From Siphonodentalium dalli (Eukaryota; Mollusca; Scaphopoda; Gadilida; Siphonodentaliidae), in assembly GCA_032622095.1 (NCBI GenBank), contig CP136065.1, forward strand, positions 210,346,151-210,410,150: a stretch of 64,000 nt of DNA, given 5' to 3'. Each line of letters opens with the position of its first letter. The first letter of the stretch is position 1. A program made the position numbers and the translations under genes. The notes beneath the pieces were generated by a model. That model made no database searches, was not told where the DNA came from, and worked only from the letters and a program-made list of their open reading frames with translations. Positions 49,601-53,689 of this stretch are shown piece after piece.

Positions 49601-50556
49601 AACATTGTGTCAAAATCTCAACATTGTGTCAAAATCTCAACAGCATATCAACATCTCAACATTGTGTCACAGTCTCAACAGTATGTCAAAGTCTCAACAT
49701 CTCAACATTGTGTCAAAATATTGTGAACAGCATATTTGATTTTTTTTAATTTCAAAGGTGATCTAGAAGGATAATGTTGAAAAGAATGAATTCAGAAACT
49801 CACAGTGTAGCTTTCAACATATATTATGGACTCAATATCTTTGTCGCCCTTACTCTTCCTCCCCATAATCATATCTTGATATTACCTATATCTTGCCATG
49901 AATCTTTACTCTGGCTAAAACCTTGGAACTTTTTGAAGTTTTGACAGGGAACCTTATAACGTCAAAAAAATAACGCGGGGAATATATATCTTAGTTATTG
50001 TGTGTTCCTTAATAATATAATTCACTGTTGGTGAAGGTCCCAAATCGAATTTTCACGATTTAAATAAATTTGTGAGCTTTTGCTTTAAGTCGCTTACAAC
50101 TATGGAATTTCTCCTGGTTAATTAATTCGTTGTTTATTGCGATATCGGCTTACAAATACCACGGAAAAGCAGACAATTTTGAATTGGGACATTCACCTGC
50201 AGTGAAGTACATTATTAAGGAACAGATAATAACTAAGAAATATGTTCCCCGCATTATTTTTTCGACTTTATAAGGTTCCAGAGCAGAGATTCATGGCATG
50301 ATCTAGATATTACCTCAAAACTACTATTCCCCTACTCTCTTCACGGTCCTTCCCTATATGTTCTGCTATCTTCGTTGTTTATAAGTTACTATTTCCATTT
50401 CACATTGCAGTTCAACCTCCACCAACAGCGTCTGACTCATCAACAGTCAGCACGCCACACAAGACGACAAAACGCCATCTGCCGACAATTCCGTCCTACA
50501 GGAAAGGGGACATAAACATAACTGGTACAACTGCTCCAAGCTACAATCTTAAATAA
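1559..50556 (+). CDS. KIF19: KIF19-like kinesin-8 motor protein gene, 15 visible exons, 5' partial
   Basis: This is a microtubule motor gene. In vertebrates KIF19 acts at the ciliary tip, moves towards plus ends and depolymerises microtubules to limit cilium length; the role here is inferred from orthology. Exons 1559-1684, 11728-12007, 12830-13014, 15376-15532, 18950-19055, 19655-19732, 21738-21811, 22730-22908, 25523-25736, 26566-26666, 26987-27039, 27529-28258, 39009-39117, 49353-49478 and 50411-50556 total 2664 nt, which is 887 codons plus TAA. Every junction is GT/AG and the phases agree throughout. Visible residues 1-197 are the C-terminal part of the motor, with switch I NQTSSRSH (62-69), switch II DLAGSE (98-103) and [16 protein letters not shown] (120-135). 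Residues 198-500 are neck and coiled-coil stalk, and the rest is a basic, Ser/Pro-rich tail. The P-loop lies upstream of the window. Match to vertebrate KIF19 is from memory and is ungapped at several exon joins. Confidence 0.93.
1742..2145. mobile_element. MITE family D, copy 1
   Basis: The core 1811-2145 has short terminal inverted repeats attattacatgatc / gatcatgtaataaat. The same body occurs at 21931-22253 and, without its left end, at about 53296-53660. The flank 1742-1800 is also shared with 53296-53350, so the repeated unit is larger than the core. It starts 58 bp after a KIF19 splice donor. The superfamily is unknown. Confidence 0.65.
2404..2795. mobile_element. piggyBac-like foldback MITE, family A copy 1
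   Basis: TTAA target duplications lie at 2400-2403 and 2796-2799. Termini are CCCTTTACCCAACA on the left and its near complement on the right. TTAA duplication and CCC ends are typical of piggyBac elements. The body holds two 67-nt hairpins (2431-2497 and 2579-2645). It lies in opposite orientation to the copy at 3590-4036. Confidence 0.85.
2796..3589. other. Intron segment between two inverted MITEs
   Basis: No gene was seen. Short open frames at 3109-3557 overlap on both strands and have no recognisable similarity. Confidence 0.5.
3590..4036. mobile_element. piggyBac-like foldback MITE, family A copy 2 (inverted)
   Basis: Same termini as the copy at 2404, reversed, ending in ttgggtaaagtg before TTAA at 4037-4040. 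The left duplication has decayed to GTAA. Hairpins are at 3740-3806 and 3943-4009. Between them, a half-hairpin unit (tcgcatatataagagaatgc plus ~20 bp) is repeated twice more at ~3822 and ~3863. Confidence 0.82.
4721..9301 (+). mobile_element. Decayed DNA transposon with ~130-bp TIRs, TTA target duplication, carrying a CXC-type protein gene
   Basis: The ends are tagtctggctgt (4721) and acagccagacta (ending 9301). Flanking TTA is present on both sides (4718-4720, 9302-9304). The inverted similarity continues for ~130 bp and includes ccggaaaaaattcttaacaa and atccaaaatccgctaaaatc. The inside (5640-8830) is a pseudogene of a repeat-associated protein family. The 3-bp duplication is like PIF/Harbinger, but no transposase of that type is visible, so the superfamily is open. 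Confidence 0.8.
5642..8830 (+). pseudogene. Broken copy of a multi-copy invertebrate protein family with a CXC (Tesmin/TSO1-like) end
   Basis: The function is unknown; I know the family only as high-copy uncharacterised proteins of marine invertebrates. Pieces appear in the right order but in shifting frames. They are a Cys motif near the N-terminus ([16 protein letters not shown], ~5870), [20 protein letters not shown] (~6660), [16 protein letters not shown] (~7410), [14 protein letters not shown] (~7495), [20 protein letters not shown] (~7950), HTIRRSSRF (~8160) and [14 protein letters not shown] (~8228). The end has C-x-C spacing ([12 protein letters not shown], ~8730) and CGDCFGE in the next frame (~8770). 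Many stops and frameshifts separate these, so it is certainly dead. Similarities are from memory and need a database search. Confidence 0.75.
9305..11727. other. Remainder of first visible intron
   Basis: Plain AT-rich intron. No exon, RNA gene or clear repeat was recognised. The open frames at 10382-10654 and 10893-11105 lack codon-like composition and known similarity. Confidence 0.5.
11728..12007 (+). CDS. KIF19: KIF19 exon (b): switch I and switch II of the motor
   Basis: The acceptor is tttcaag| and the donor ttga|gtaagt. It enters in phase 0 and leaves in phase 1. It encodes the nucleotide-sensing NQTSSRSH (switch I) and [12 protein letters not shown] (switch II), then [16 protein letters not shown], the microtubule-contact region around helix 4. 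These signatures identify a kinesin, and the spacer between them (RTQEPTAA before switch I) is KIF19-like. An open frame runs on past the donor to 12219, but it loses kinesin similarity at once, so the donor at 12008 is preferred. Confidence 0.96.
12260..12779. mobile_element. hAT-like MITE, family C copy 1
   Basis: Ends are cagtctctttgaaaagccga and tcggcttttcaaagggactg. The 9-bp flanks ataagcgtc and ataagcgcc differ at one base. CAG ends and an 8-9 bp duplication suggest hAT. It fills over half of the 822-bp intron between exons b and c. A second copy is at 51600-52121. Confidence 0.8.
12830..13014 (+). CDS. KIF19: KIF19 exon (c): end of motor domain
   Basis: The acceptor is atttcag| and the donor aag|gtacat. 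The split serine codon (A plus GT) is restored as [23 protein letters not shown]. The peptide contains the kinesin signature [10 protein letters not shown] and the closing [26 protein letters not shown]. It leaves in phase 0. The neighbouring introns carry MITEs, but the exon is intact. Confidence 0.96.
13165..13633. mobile_element. Foldback MITE, family B copy 1
   Basis: Long terminal inverted repeats begin tatatgtgacccgccatatc and run for ~48 bp. They are flanked by TA-rich sequence, possibly a TA duplication. The inside carries hairpins at 13222-13289 and 13510-13576, identical in type to those of family A, and a centre related to that of family A. It lies 150 bp after a KIF19 exon. Confidence 0.82.
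13791..14662. repeat. 21/22-bp minisatellite, about 40 units
   Basis: The unit is close to tagctatcttgattaatcaa with variants (cttactatc, catctgac, cttagatatc). Alternating variants show a higher-order pattern in the first half. It lies in the intron between exons c and d. Confidence 0.95.
14853..15095. repeat. Two short tandem repeats
   Basis: 14853-14912 has three copies of a ~20-bp unit containing ggggatgggtgaagtagt. About 14937-15095 has three copies of a ~63-bp unit containing tcttggtatacatgggccat and cgcgctccgcgtgtaaaa. Confidence 0.85.
15376..15532 (+). CDS. KIF19: KIF19 exon (d): neck coil
   Basis: The acceptor is tttacag| and the donor gagat|gtaagt, leaving in phase 1. The first residues, [19 protein letters not shown], match the kinesin-8/KIF19 neck. 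The rest ([16 protein letters not shown]) is heptad-rich and expected to form a coiled coil. The end, a Ser/Asn-rich stretch, is poorly conserved. Confidence 0.93.
15808..16510 (+). pseudogene. 3' end of a non-LTR retrotransposon (C-terminus of reverse transcriptase)
   Basis: The open frame 15925-16251 ends with [20 protein letters not shown] and then [20 protein letters not shown]. The C-x-C-G...EE..H.F..C pattern, followed by a short helix ending in RF, is typical of the C-terminus of LINE polymerases. It is 5'-truncated and lacks the catalytic domain. A possible AATAAA is near 16509. The call rests on motif recognition. Confidence 0.65.
16530..16760 (+). repeat. Second partial copy of the LINE fragment
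   Basis: Closely matches 15808-16018, including aatattatttttgatagatt and tttcgtgtctgttggatgct. It then breaks off before the Cys motif. This is a direct repeat ~720 bp downstream of the first copy. Confidence 0.8.
17085..17945. repeat. GATATC-rich palindromic array
   Basis: Dozens of gatatc palindromes occur at irregular 12-25 bp spacing, joined by atcacaaaat, ataaaatgaa and similar links. Because the core is self-complementary, the array can pair with itself in many registers. No coding potential. Confidence 0.9.
18036..18560. repeat. Long inverted repeat and foldback repeat ends
   Basis: 18081-18142 and 18157-18223 form a long hairpin with arms that include atatccactgaaaaagtgtg and a ~15-base loop. 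A second hairpin at about 18395-18460 (gttcagataataagttca / gaacctattatctgagc) matches the hairpin at 63600-63660. The left side begins ttaaccctttctatactaaa, similar to sequence near 62385 and 63550. Confidence 0.75.
18950..19055 (+). CDS. KIF19: KIF19 exon (e): stalk
   Basis: The acceptor is atcttgtag| and the donor ctcag|gttcga. The exon enters in phase 1 and leaves in phase 2. It encodes a charged helix ending [15 protein letters not shown], which corresponds to the LREQLASAFQEQMDVR region of mammalian KIF19 as I remember it. It is supported by phase, splice sites and this similarity. Confidence 0.88.
19655..19732 (+). CDS. KIF19: KIF19 exon (f): stalk
   Basis: The acceptor is ttttacag| and the donor tca|gtaagt. 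It encodes [19 protein letters not shown], aligned with the RRLLELENRAMEVQIDTSR part of KIF19. It enters in phase 2 and leaves in phase 2. Only 24 bp separate its donor from the Harbinger-like element at 19757. Confidence 0.88.
19757..20460 (+). mobile_element. PIF/Harbinger-like element with ~80-bp TIRs and ATT duplication
   Basis: Ends are ggctgcggacac and gtgtccgcagcc. The inverted similarity runs ~80 bp, with gcatagtaggtgt and acaatttattatgg in both arms. ATT lies directly outside both ends (19754-19756, 20461-20463). A 3-bp duplication plus a MADF-type reading frame fit PIF/Harbinger. At 704 bp it is an internally deleted, non-autonomous copy. It lies 24 bp after a KIF19 donor. Confidence 0.82.
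20188..20341 (+). pseudogene. MADF/Myb-SANT-like DNA-binding domain fragment
   Basis: The frame from ATG at 20188 reads [20 protein letters not shown], then [10 protein letters not shown] shift of one base near 20272 opens [14 protein letters not shown] to TAG at 20339. The pattern of ELLE..H....W......Y...+..A.+..W is that of MADF-type domains. Such proteins are the second product of PIF/Harbinger transposons. It is broken by the frameshift and short. Confidence 0.65.
20465..20690. repeat. Diverged end of a second Harbinger-like copy
   Basis: Directly after the ATT duplication, 20495-20690 resembles 19775-19960: gatgtcataataggtgta against gatggcatagtaggtgtg, and later ataccaattaacacatcg against gaccaattaacccatagc. 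It is strongly diverged. No matching right end was found. Confidence 0.45.
20691..21737. other. Intron remainder before exon g
   Basis: A small inverted repeat (ctcatttgtgaccttat / ataaggtcacatatgag, 20722-20852) and a G homopolymer at ~20957. It is followed by gggattcgaacacc, which resembles an inverted tRNA B-box and may be a SINE relic. Nothing else was recognised. Confidence 0.45.
21738..21811 (+). CDS. KIF19: KIF19 exon (g): short stalk exon
   Basis: The acceptor is tttttag| and the donor aaaag|gtgagt. It encodes [21 protein letters not shown]. Similarity to KIF19 is weak, but the phases (2 in, 1 out) fit both neighbours exactly and the splice sites are strong. Confidence 0.8.
21931..22253. 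mobile_element. MITE family D, copy 2
   Basis: Ends atttattacatgatc and gatcatgtaataaat; the body matches 1811-2145. Just before it, 21845-21928 forms a hairpin (atctacatctcg / cgagatgtagat) around a reversed piece of the flank seen at 1742. Confidence 0.75.
22730..22908 (+). CDS. KIF19: KIF19 exon (h): coiled-coil stalk
   Basis: The acceptor is cttgtgcag| and the donor gag|gtgaga. It enters in phase 1 and leaves in phase 0. It encodes a Glu/Lys-rich helix, [19 protein letters not shown] then [13 protein letters not shown], matching the coiled coil of KIF19 that ends in RRLEE. The open frame upstream of 22730 is intronic. Confidence 0.9.
23014..23411. mobile_element. piggyBac-like foldback MITE, family A copy 3
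   Basis: TTAA is present on both sides (23010-23013, 23412-23415). Termini ccctttacccaacagaa and tttgttgggtaaaggg. Hairpins at 23041-23112, with a 5-bp duplication of aatgc, and 23195-23261. Nearly identical to the copy at 2404 and in the same orientation, so probably a recent insertion. Confidence 0.88.
23480..24523. mobile_element. hAT-like element with poly-G ends, copy 1
   Basis: Left end caggggggggggtctgaaaa and right end (reversed) with a G run then tgtcaggaaaatattt. Shared tccgRacactaggYg follows ~30 bp in. The flanks gttagaac and gttagaat are an ~8-bp duplication. Inside are three diverged ~150-bp units, each with atggcc..c..gccatcttggatt. No transposase was seen. Confidence 0.7.
24663..25540 (+). 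repeat. 61-bp tandem array of the exon 9 splice acceptor and first codons
   Basis: Acceptor-like copies end at 24717, 24778, 24839, 24900, 24961, 25022, 25083, 25144, 25205, 25266, 25327, 25388 and 25455, and the true one ends at 25522. Period is exactly 61 bp, then 67 bp twice through a 6-bp insertion. Each unit reads cataac, a pyrimidine run, (a)tttag, then ggtattcccgg..ccattaac. Twelve of the 13 extra copies keep TTTAG|GG. Confidence 0.95.
25523..25736 (+). CDS. KIF19: KIF19 exon (i, 'exon 9'): stalk; acceptor is the last unit of a tandem array
   Basis: The acceptor is catttag| and the donor gatg|gtcagt. It enters in phase 0 and leaves in phase 1. The peptide [19 protein letters not shown] continues into [11 protein letters not shown] and [19 protein letters not shown]. 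This aligns without gaps to KIF19 from the residues after LEE. The intron end plus the first ~20 exon bases is the last member of a 61-bp tandem array (24663-25540), so the true acceptor is preceded by 13 copies of itself. A decayed copy of the exon's 3' end follows at 25757-25815. Confidence 0.93.
25757..25815 (+). pseudogene. Decayed duplicate of the 3' end of KIF19 exon 9
   Basis: The stretch ggcacaccggatctgtagga to gtcctcattgatg|gtacat matches the last ~55 bp of the exon (ggacacacaggaatctgtgt to gtcctcattgatg|gtcagt) with small gaps. An in-frame TAA breaks it. Confidence 0.75.
25840..26235. repeat. TTTCTTA/TAAGAAA-rich segment
   Basis: Many short words of aagaaat and tttcttac type occur in both orientations, giving several weak hairpins (for example tttcttactttccaggcagaagtaagaaa is palindrome-like around the middle). 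Origin unclear, possibly an old MITE. Confidence 0.45.
26566..26666 (+). CDS. KIF19: KIF19 exon (j): end of stalk
   Basis: The acceptor is ttttttcag| and the donor aaag|gtatat. It enters in phase 1 and leaves in phase 0. It encodes [20 protein letters not shown], like the KIF19 segment YNLAVPQRLEELYEVYLREL. Confidence 0.88.
26987..27039 (+). CDS. KIF19: KIF19 exon (k): short exon at start of tail
   Basis: The acceptor is atctttcag| and the donor caa|gtgagt. It encodes [17 protein letters not shown], 53 nt, phase 0 in and 2 out. The sequence is not strongly conserved, but strong splice sites and phase agreement with the next exon support it. The composition fits a proline/serine tail linker. 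Confidence 0.75.
27529..28258 (+). CDS. KIF19: KIF19 exon (l): large tail exon
   Basis: The acceptor is gttttgcag| and the donor cggcag|gtatgt. It is the longest exon, with 243 full codons, phase 2 in and 0 out. It encodes a disordered, Ser/Pro/Arg-rich tail, with [23 protein letters not shown] and a basic patch [10 protein letters not shown], ending in a charged helix ([20 protein letters not shown]). The many SP sites could be phosphorylated; that is inference. The frame stays open to 28396, but the donor at 28259 is better, because the left arm of a foldback transposon begins ~26 bp further on. Confidence 0.9.
29590..32030. repeat. ~195-bp tandem repeat, about a dozen units
   Basis: Each unit includes variants of atggatgggttggttcccga, cactttacaaaaagcggctg, aaggcgaat, cccatttaaagtcttgaaca and atattaactgagtgtg. 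Units are diverged and there is no lasting open frame. It sits inside the foldback element. Confidence 0.88.
32471..34705. repeat. 745-bp tandem repeat forming the right arm of the foldback
   Basis: The word ttaccaaaatcgttaatttc occurs at 33211, 33956 and 34701, exactly 745 bp apart. The middle and last copies are nearly identical; the first, beginning near 32700, is more diverged. 32580-32665 ends in gattggttgattgat after aataaac, like the 3' tail of a non-LTR element. Confidence 0.9.
34916..36290. other. Intron segment without recognised feature
   Basis: AT-rich, with a short ggtaggtaggtagg run near 35055. Open frames at 35136-35460 have no known similarity. Confidence 0.5.
36300..36650. 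repeat. ~31-bp minisatellite, about 11 units
   Basis: The unit is gagacatccaggctcataac followed by catagcctaat, with small changes. Confidence 0.93.
36789..38487. mobile_element. hAT-like element with poly-G ends, copy 2
   Basis: Ends caggggggggggg and cccccccccccctg. The flank agcgaac(c) is repeated at 36782-36788 and 38488-38494(95), a 7-8 bp duplication typical of hAT. Shared acgagac..c and tgggtgggt words lie inside both ends. Similar G-run design to 23480-24523. No transposase frame was seen in 1.7 kb. Confidence 0.78.
39009..39117 (+). CDS. KIF19: KIF19 exon (m): basic tail exon
   Basis: The acceptor is cgttacag| and the donor ctaaag|gtacta. It enters in phase 0, matching the exon ending at 28258, and leaves in phase 1. 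It encodes an Arg/His/Lys-rich stretch ([29 protein letters not shown]). This basic, weakly conserved peptide fits a second microtubule-binding tail, as known for kinesin-8 proteins. It could be missed by homology searches. Confidence 0.78.
39369..41135 (+). mobile_element. Short LTR-like (TRIM-like) element
   Basis: Direct repeats 39369-39561 and 40943-41135 are almost identical. Their core, 39377-39555 and 40951-41129 (179 bp, three differences seen), begins TGTTAT and ends ATAACA, as LTRs do. Six bases after the first lies tggtggcagctgcggattcg, which could be a tRNA primer-binding site. A purine-rich stretch precedes the second. The 1.4-kb inside codes for nothing recognised. Clear target duplications were not found. 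Confidence 0.6.
40500..40945. repeat. ~75-bp GA-rich tandem repeat
   Basis: About six diverged units with agtcacgccagt, gttatgttg, agagtggt and a gagagagaga-rich end. The last unit runs into the start of the second LTR-like repeat. Confidence 0.75.
41136..42311. other. Intron segment without recognised feature
   Basis: AT-rich sequence. No exon, RNA gene or repeat was recognised. Confidence 0.5.
43189..43480 (+). mobile_element. tRNA-derived SINE
   Basis: An A-box-like tggtccagtcgg is followed ~60 bp later by a B-box ggttcgaacccc, as in the RNA polymerase III promoter of tRNA-related SINEs. A ~200-bp body and a ccctaataaacc tail follow. The box spacing is too long for an ordinary tRNA gene. 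Confidence 0.65.
43660..43980. repeat. Cluster of TTAGTC/GACTAA words in both orientations
   Basis: More than ten copies of ttagtca and tgacta occur, some as direct palindromes (gttagtcaatatgactaac). Origin unknown. Confidence 0.65.
44560..45230. repeat. Imperfect duplicated ~550-bp unit
   Basis: The words gagatttcca, tgacaaaatattttca / tgataacacattttca, acgtccctg and gggtgtgaaaatcgataatt / gggtgcgaaaactgaaaaat recur in the same order. Strongly diverged and non-coding. Confidence 0.5.
45537..46330 (-). pseudogene. 3' end of a non-LTR retrotransposon, decayed
   Basis: Reverse strand near 46270-46150 reads [12 protein letters not shown] and, after a shift, [18 protein letters not shown]. This pattern (SNHRL, C..C, DE.HF...C) is the usual C-terminus of LINE polymerases. 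The frame 45777-45962 continues it weakly. The aatcaatcaatc run near 45685 may be the tail. It is full of stops. Confidence 0.6.
46669..46998 (-). other. Unrecognised 109-codon open frame
   Basis: It begins [20 protein letters not shown] and has a plausible helical N-terminal half; the rest is Cys/Ile-rich and looks random. No family was recognised. It may be a piece of a transposon accessory protein or chance. Confidence 0.2.
47139..47300. repeat. Inverted repeat with ~45-bp arms
   Basis: ccggttccgcggttttagtg and cactaaaaccacggaaccgg frame a ~150-bp segment. The similarity includes caaagtttggagtagcactc and its complement. Probably a small MITE. Confidence 0.7.
47662..47888. mobile_element. 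TTAA-flanked MITE with decayed hairpins
   Basis: ttaaccctt..atga at the left and tcatgaaaggttaa-like sequence at the right give TTAA duplications. Two damaged copies of the 67-nt hairpin lie at 47712-47747 and 47779-47840. The ends differ from family A, so this is a third carrier of the hairpin. Confidence 0.6.
48595..49060. mobile_element. Foldback MITE, family B copy 2
   Basis: Nearly identical to 13165-13633: ends atatgtgacccgccatatca and its complement, hairpins at 48651-48717 and 48939-49005. It ends 292 bp before KIF19 exon n. Confidence 0.85.
49353..49478 (+). CDS. KIF19: KIF19 exon (n): tail exon
   Basis: The acceptor is tactttgcag| and the donor aagg|gtaaga. It enters in phase 1 and leaves in phase 1. 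It encodes [20 protein letters not shown] and then a strongly basic end, [10 protein letters not shown]. The frame remains open past the donor to 49726 across a short tandem repeat, so a retained intron would add ~80 residues. Confidence 0.83.
49555..49730. repeat. 19-bp tandem repeat in the intron after exon n
   Basis: The unit is caacattgtgtcaaaatct, about nine copies with variants. It has no stop codon in the KIF19 frame or in one further frame, so the open frame of exon n continues through it. Confidence 0.9.
49880..50320. mobile_element. MITE with long inverted repeats
   Basis: ggaaccttataacgtc..aaaaataacgcggggaa..tcttagttattgtgtgttccttaat at the left returns in reverse at ~50205-50282. 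Similarity extends outwards through gccatgaatctttactctgg. It lies in the last intron of KIF19. Confidence 0.75.
50411..50556 (+). CDS. KIF19: KIF19 last coding exon (o)
   Basis: The acceptor is cacattgcag|. It enters in phase 1. It encodes [20 protein letters not shown], then [14 protein letters not shown] and a C-terminus SYNLK followed by TAA at 50554-50556. Phase match and the polyadenylation signal 540 bp downstream support it as the terminal exon. Confidence 0.85.
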
Positions 50557-51115
50557 CTGACGTCATGTGTGTAATAATTATCGTCTGCTCCAAAATCCTT
50601 GTGACTTGCACTGGGTACAACAATGAACAAGACATCTGCACATGCACAGTTTTTAGGTGGAGAAAATGGAAAATTTCTGAACACTGCTGGAATATTGCCG
50701 TCCAGGAATGATAGAACTTAGCTGAGTTTTTTAAATGACTGTGATATATTTTAATATATATTTTGAAGGATATGGTTTATCGCACATGTTTTACATGCAA
50801 TGGTGGTAAAACTGCTGATTTGTATAAAGACTTCTTTGAAATAATCCGTCCATGTCTTAGTTTTCAATTTGCATTTTACTGTGTCATAATCTGGTCCAAC
50901 GTTCTATCTAATTGTATACCTATGTTCTTTGTAATAATATCAATGCTATCTACAGGCATTTAAACATAATCTGTTTTATCCAGTGATATATAAATATAAG
51001 TTACAGAATACTGATATATGCAATGGTATCGTTCACAAACAGAAATCTCGATTATATTGCATATCATAATATAGTTACATCTTAGTGACTTTGAAATAAA
51101 ATATCAATTTGATTA
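50557..51115 (+). other. KIF19 3' untranslated region with poly(A) signal
   Basis: AT-rich non-coding sequence follows the stop codon. A canonical AATAAA lies at 51095-51100, and I saw no earlier one. The cleavage point is assumed to be 10-20 bp further on. Confidence 0.65.
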
Positions 51116-51599
51116 TTTGAATGCTTATATATACTGACGTCCGCTCAGTACGTCACGGGCTGCTGTCGTGGAATTCCTCACTCAAATGTTAATTTAAGAC
51201 TTTATTCAATTGATACAGTATGTCCAAAGCAAAGTTTAATACTGACTGAATATCGAATATTCTTCTCGTGTGCTTCGTGGATAATTCGCATAAATACGTT
51301 AGGCAGTATATTAATAGTGAATAATAGGCTGTAGGTTTTCCAATCATTGGACCATATTATTTCCCAGATTTAATGTGTATAAAGTGGAGAGGTTGAAAAG
51401 CGCAGGTTTCCTATAACGCATATAGACTGCTGGACTTAGCTGTGTGTCGCCGCCGAGCAACACCCGGTGTTGTGCGGATTTAGTCTATCAAACGCTTCTT
51501 AACCTCTCCATACGTAATGTAATATGGTGCCAAATATTTTTGTATTAATAGTGGGATTGACGCCCTATTTACTTTTCAAATTTCCCTCATGTAAAAATC

Positions 51600-52121
51600 C
51601 GGTCTCTTTGAAAAGCCGACGAAAATCCTATATCGGATGCACGTCTCTAGAACTCTCTATTAAAATTAGGTTCTGTTTTGAAGGGGTTCCCTCGATTTCA
51701 TTGGAGAGTGGCGCAGAGTACGCGCGATTTCATTGGTTTATAGCATATAACAGATCACTTCACAGATGTGAGGTCAATTTCCCCACGCATTGTCAAACTC
51801 AACTGTTGTTGGAATACTGAATACAGGCGATATATTCATAATTTATTTTATTCATCGCAATAAAGGAGACATCATCTTCGAGATTTTATCAGTCAACGAT
51901 ATTCATGACTGATTATTCTTTCACTTCTTGTTGTATTTATAACTATTTCTAAATACTACGATTCTCACAAACATTCACTGCGCGAGGAATGCACTCCATA
52001 TTTGGAAACGGTTTATTACGTAATTTTGGGAATGCCGCGTCGTCATAGAAATGAAATATAATGGACACTTCTAGAGACGTATATATCCGTTAGGATATTC
52101 GTCGGCTTTCCAAAGAGACTG
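51600..52121. mobile_element. hAT-like MITE, family C copy 2
   Basis: Ends cggtctctttgaaaagccga and tcggctttccaaagagactg. The body matches 12260-12779 with small gaps. A target duplication is not clear. Confidence 0.8.
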
Positions 52122-53290
52122 GTACAGTATATGTCTTATATATGACCCAGTATGGTCTGTTGGCCTTACTCAGATACATTATTCTGTAGAGTGTTACTGA
52201 ATTGTGACCACCATCCCACCTCCAACACACCCAACCCGTGTTCACACTCACACATGATGAGAGAGTGAGTGGGCTCGAAGCGCCGGGATGGTCGAAAAGA
52301 TCGAGTGATCTTCTCCTTCACCACACTCACACAGAACTATAGTGTGGGTATTTATAGTTAATCGCTATGGTTCACATATATAGTGTCAAATAGGTATACA
52401 TACAAGTTTATCTATGAGACTTCGGACTTCTGTGACGGGGTGGGTTACTTTTTATTAAGCTTGTCGGGTGTTTTCTATGACCCTTTTCTCGACAGCGTCT
52501 CCAGTGCTTGCTTTAATACTATATTTGATTTATTGTTATAATTTGTACAGTTGTCTATATGCTTGAATCAAAATAAACACTGTTATATCCTGAACACTCT
52601 GATTTCCAATAATATTAAGTCCTGGATTGGGTGAGGGCTGTAAACAAATTGCATTCTCGGTGACCTACCAACCGTAAACCTACGAAAGCAAATAGTTTGT
52701 AACCCACCCCACGCAATTTCACGATTTTTTGTCATTTTGGTCTGAAACCGGATAAAACCATACTCAAAGCGCTCATACTACTGGCAAATTATCTCCTTTA
52801 GTCCAAAGTGACAGTTTAACCAGTTTTAGAAGCTATATATTTTAATTGAAAAATGACAATTAAAATTTTGCAAATACTGGCTGATAGGTATATGTCTACC
52901 ACATACATGCATTAGAGTTTCCAGGACAGTGTGTGATGAAAGTATGCAAAGTCGACCTATGTGATCAAATTACACACTGCTAAATAGACATTCTAATGCA
53001 TCAATGGTATGGACAAATCAAAAACGTATAGCTGCACATACTATTTATAGCAATAATATAAGGTATATGCATCCAATTTTACAACAAAATGTTATACATA
53101 TATCCAGTGCGATATAATTTTCCCCTGCAAGCTATTACATGAACAGAACATGCGTTTTGGCTATTTCGTTGTAATTCATTTTAGGCTGATGATAACATTA
53201 TCTCAGGACAGTGAACCTCTTAAGTTTGATTTGACTCACTGCTGACATTTTGAAGACATGTCCATGAAATATCAGTTGTTGCGCCATTGG
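52122..53290. other. Intergenic segment without recognised feature
   Basis: No gene or repeat was recognised. Short palindromes around gtgtgagtgt near 52240-52350 only. Confidence 0.5.
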
Positions 53291-53295
53291 CGAGG

Positions 53296-53660
53296 TCCAG
53301 ACCTAATTTACTGGCCGAGTTTTGTAAATTCCGATATAAACTGGGTACGAGTTGTAGATTTTCGGGTAACTATGCGTTGTTTGCCCGCGTAAAGAAATAG
53401 TCCCAGATAAATATTGACTCTTATGCGTACTTAATGTCGTATAGTTAATGACACAACTTTTCAAACTCTTCATTATAGTTTGTTGGAAAAATATAGGAAG
53501 CCATAGTATTTTTGAGACATGCCGTACGGAATGTAAACAGACGACAAACCGGAAGTCAAATGTCACCTGGCACTATTTCCTGTTATTAAACGAACGTTTA
53601 ATATCACAATTTATCAAATGGGTTTATTGAATGAAATAAGGGTAGGTTCATGTAATAAAT
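53296..53660. mobile_element. MITE family D, copy 3 (left end lost or changed)
   Basis: It shares tagtcccagataaata, ttgttggaaaaatat, ctatttcctgtta and the right end tcatgtaataaat with copies 1 and 2. A ~50-bp insertion not in the others lies near 53500-53555. Confidence 0.65.
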
Positions 53661-53689
53661 TATTTTATTATTGACACAGAACACTATAT

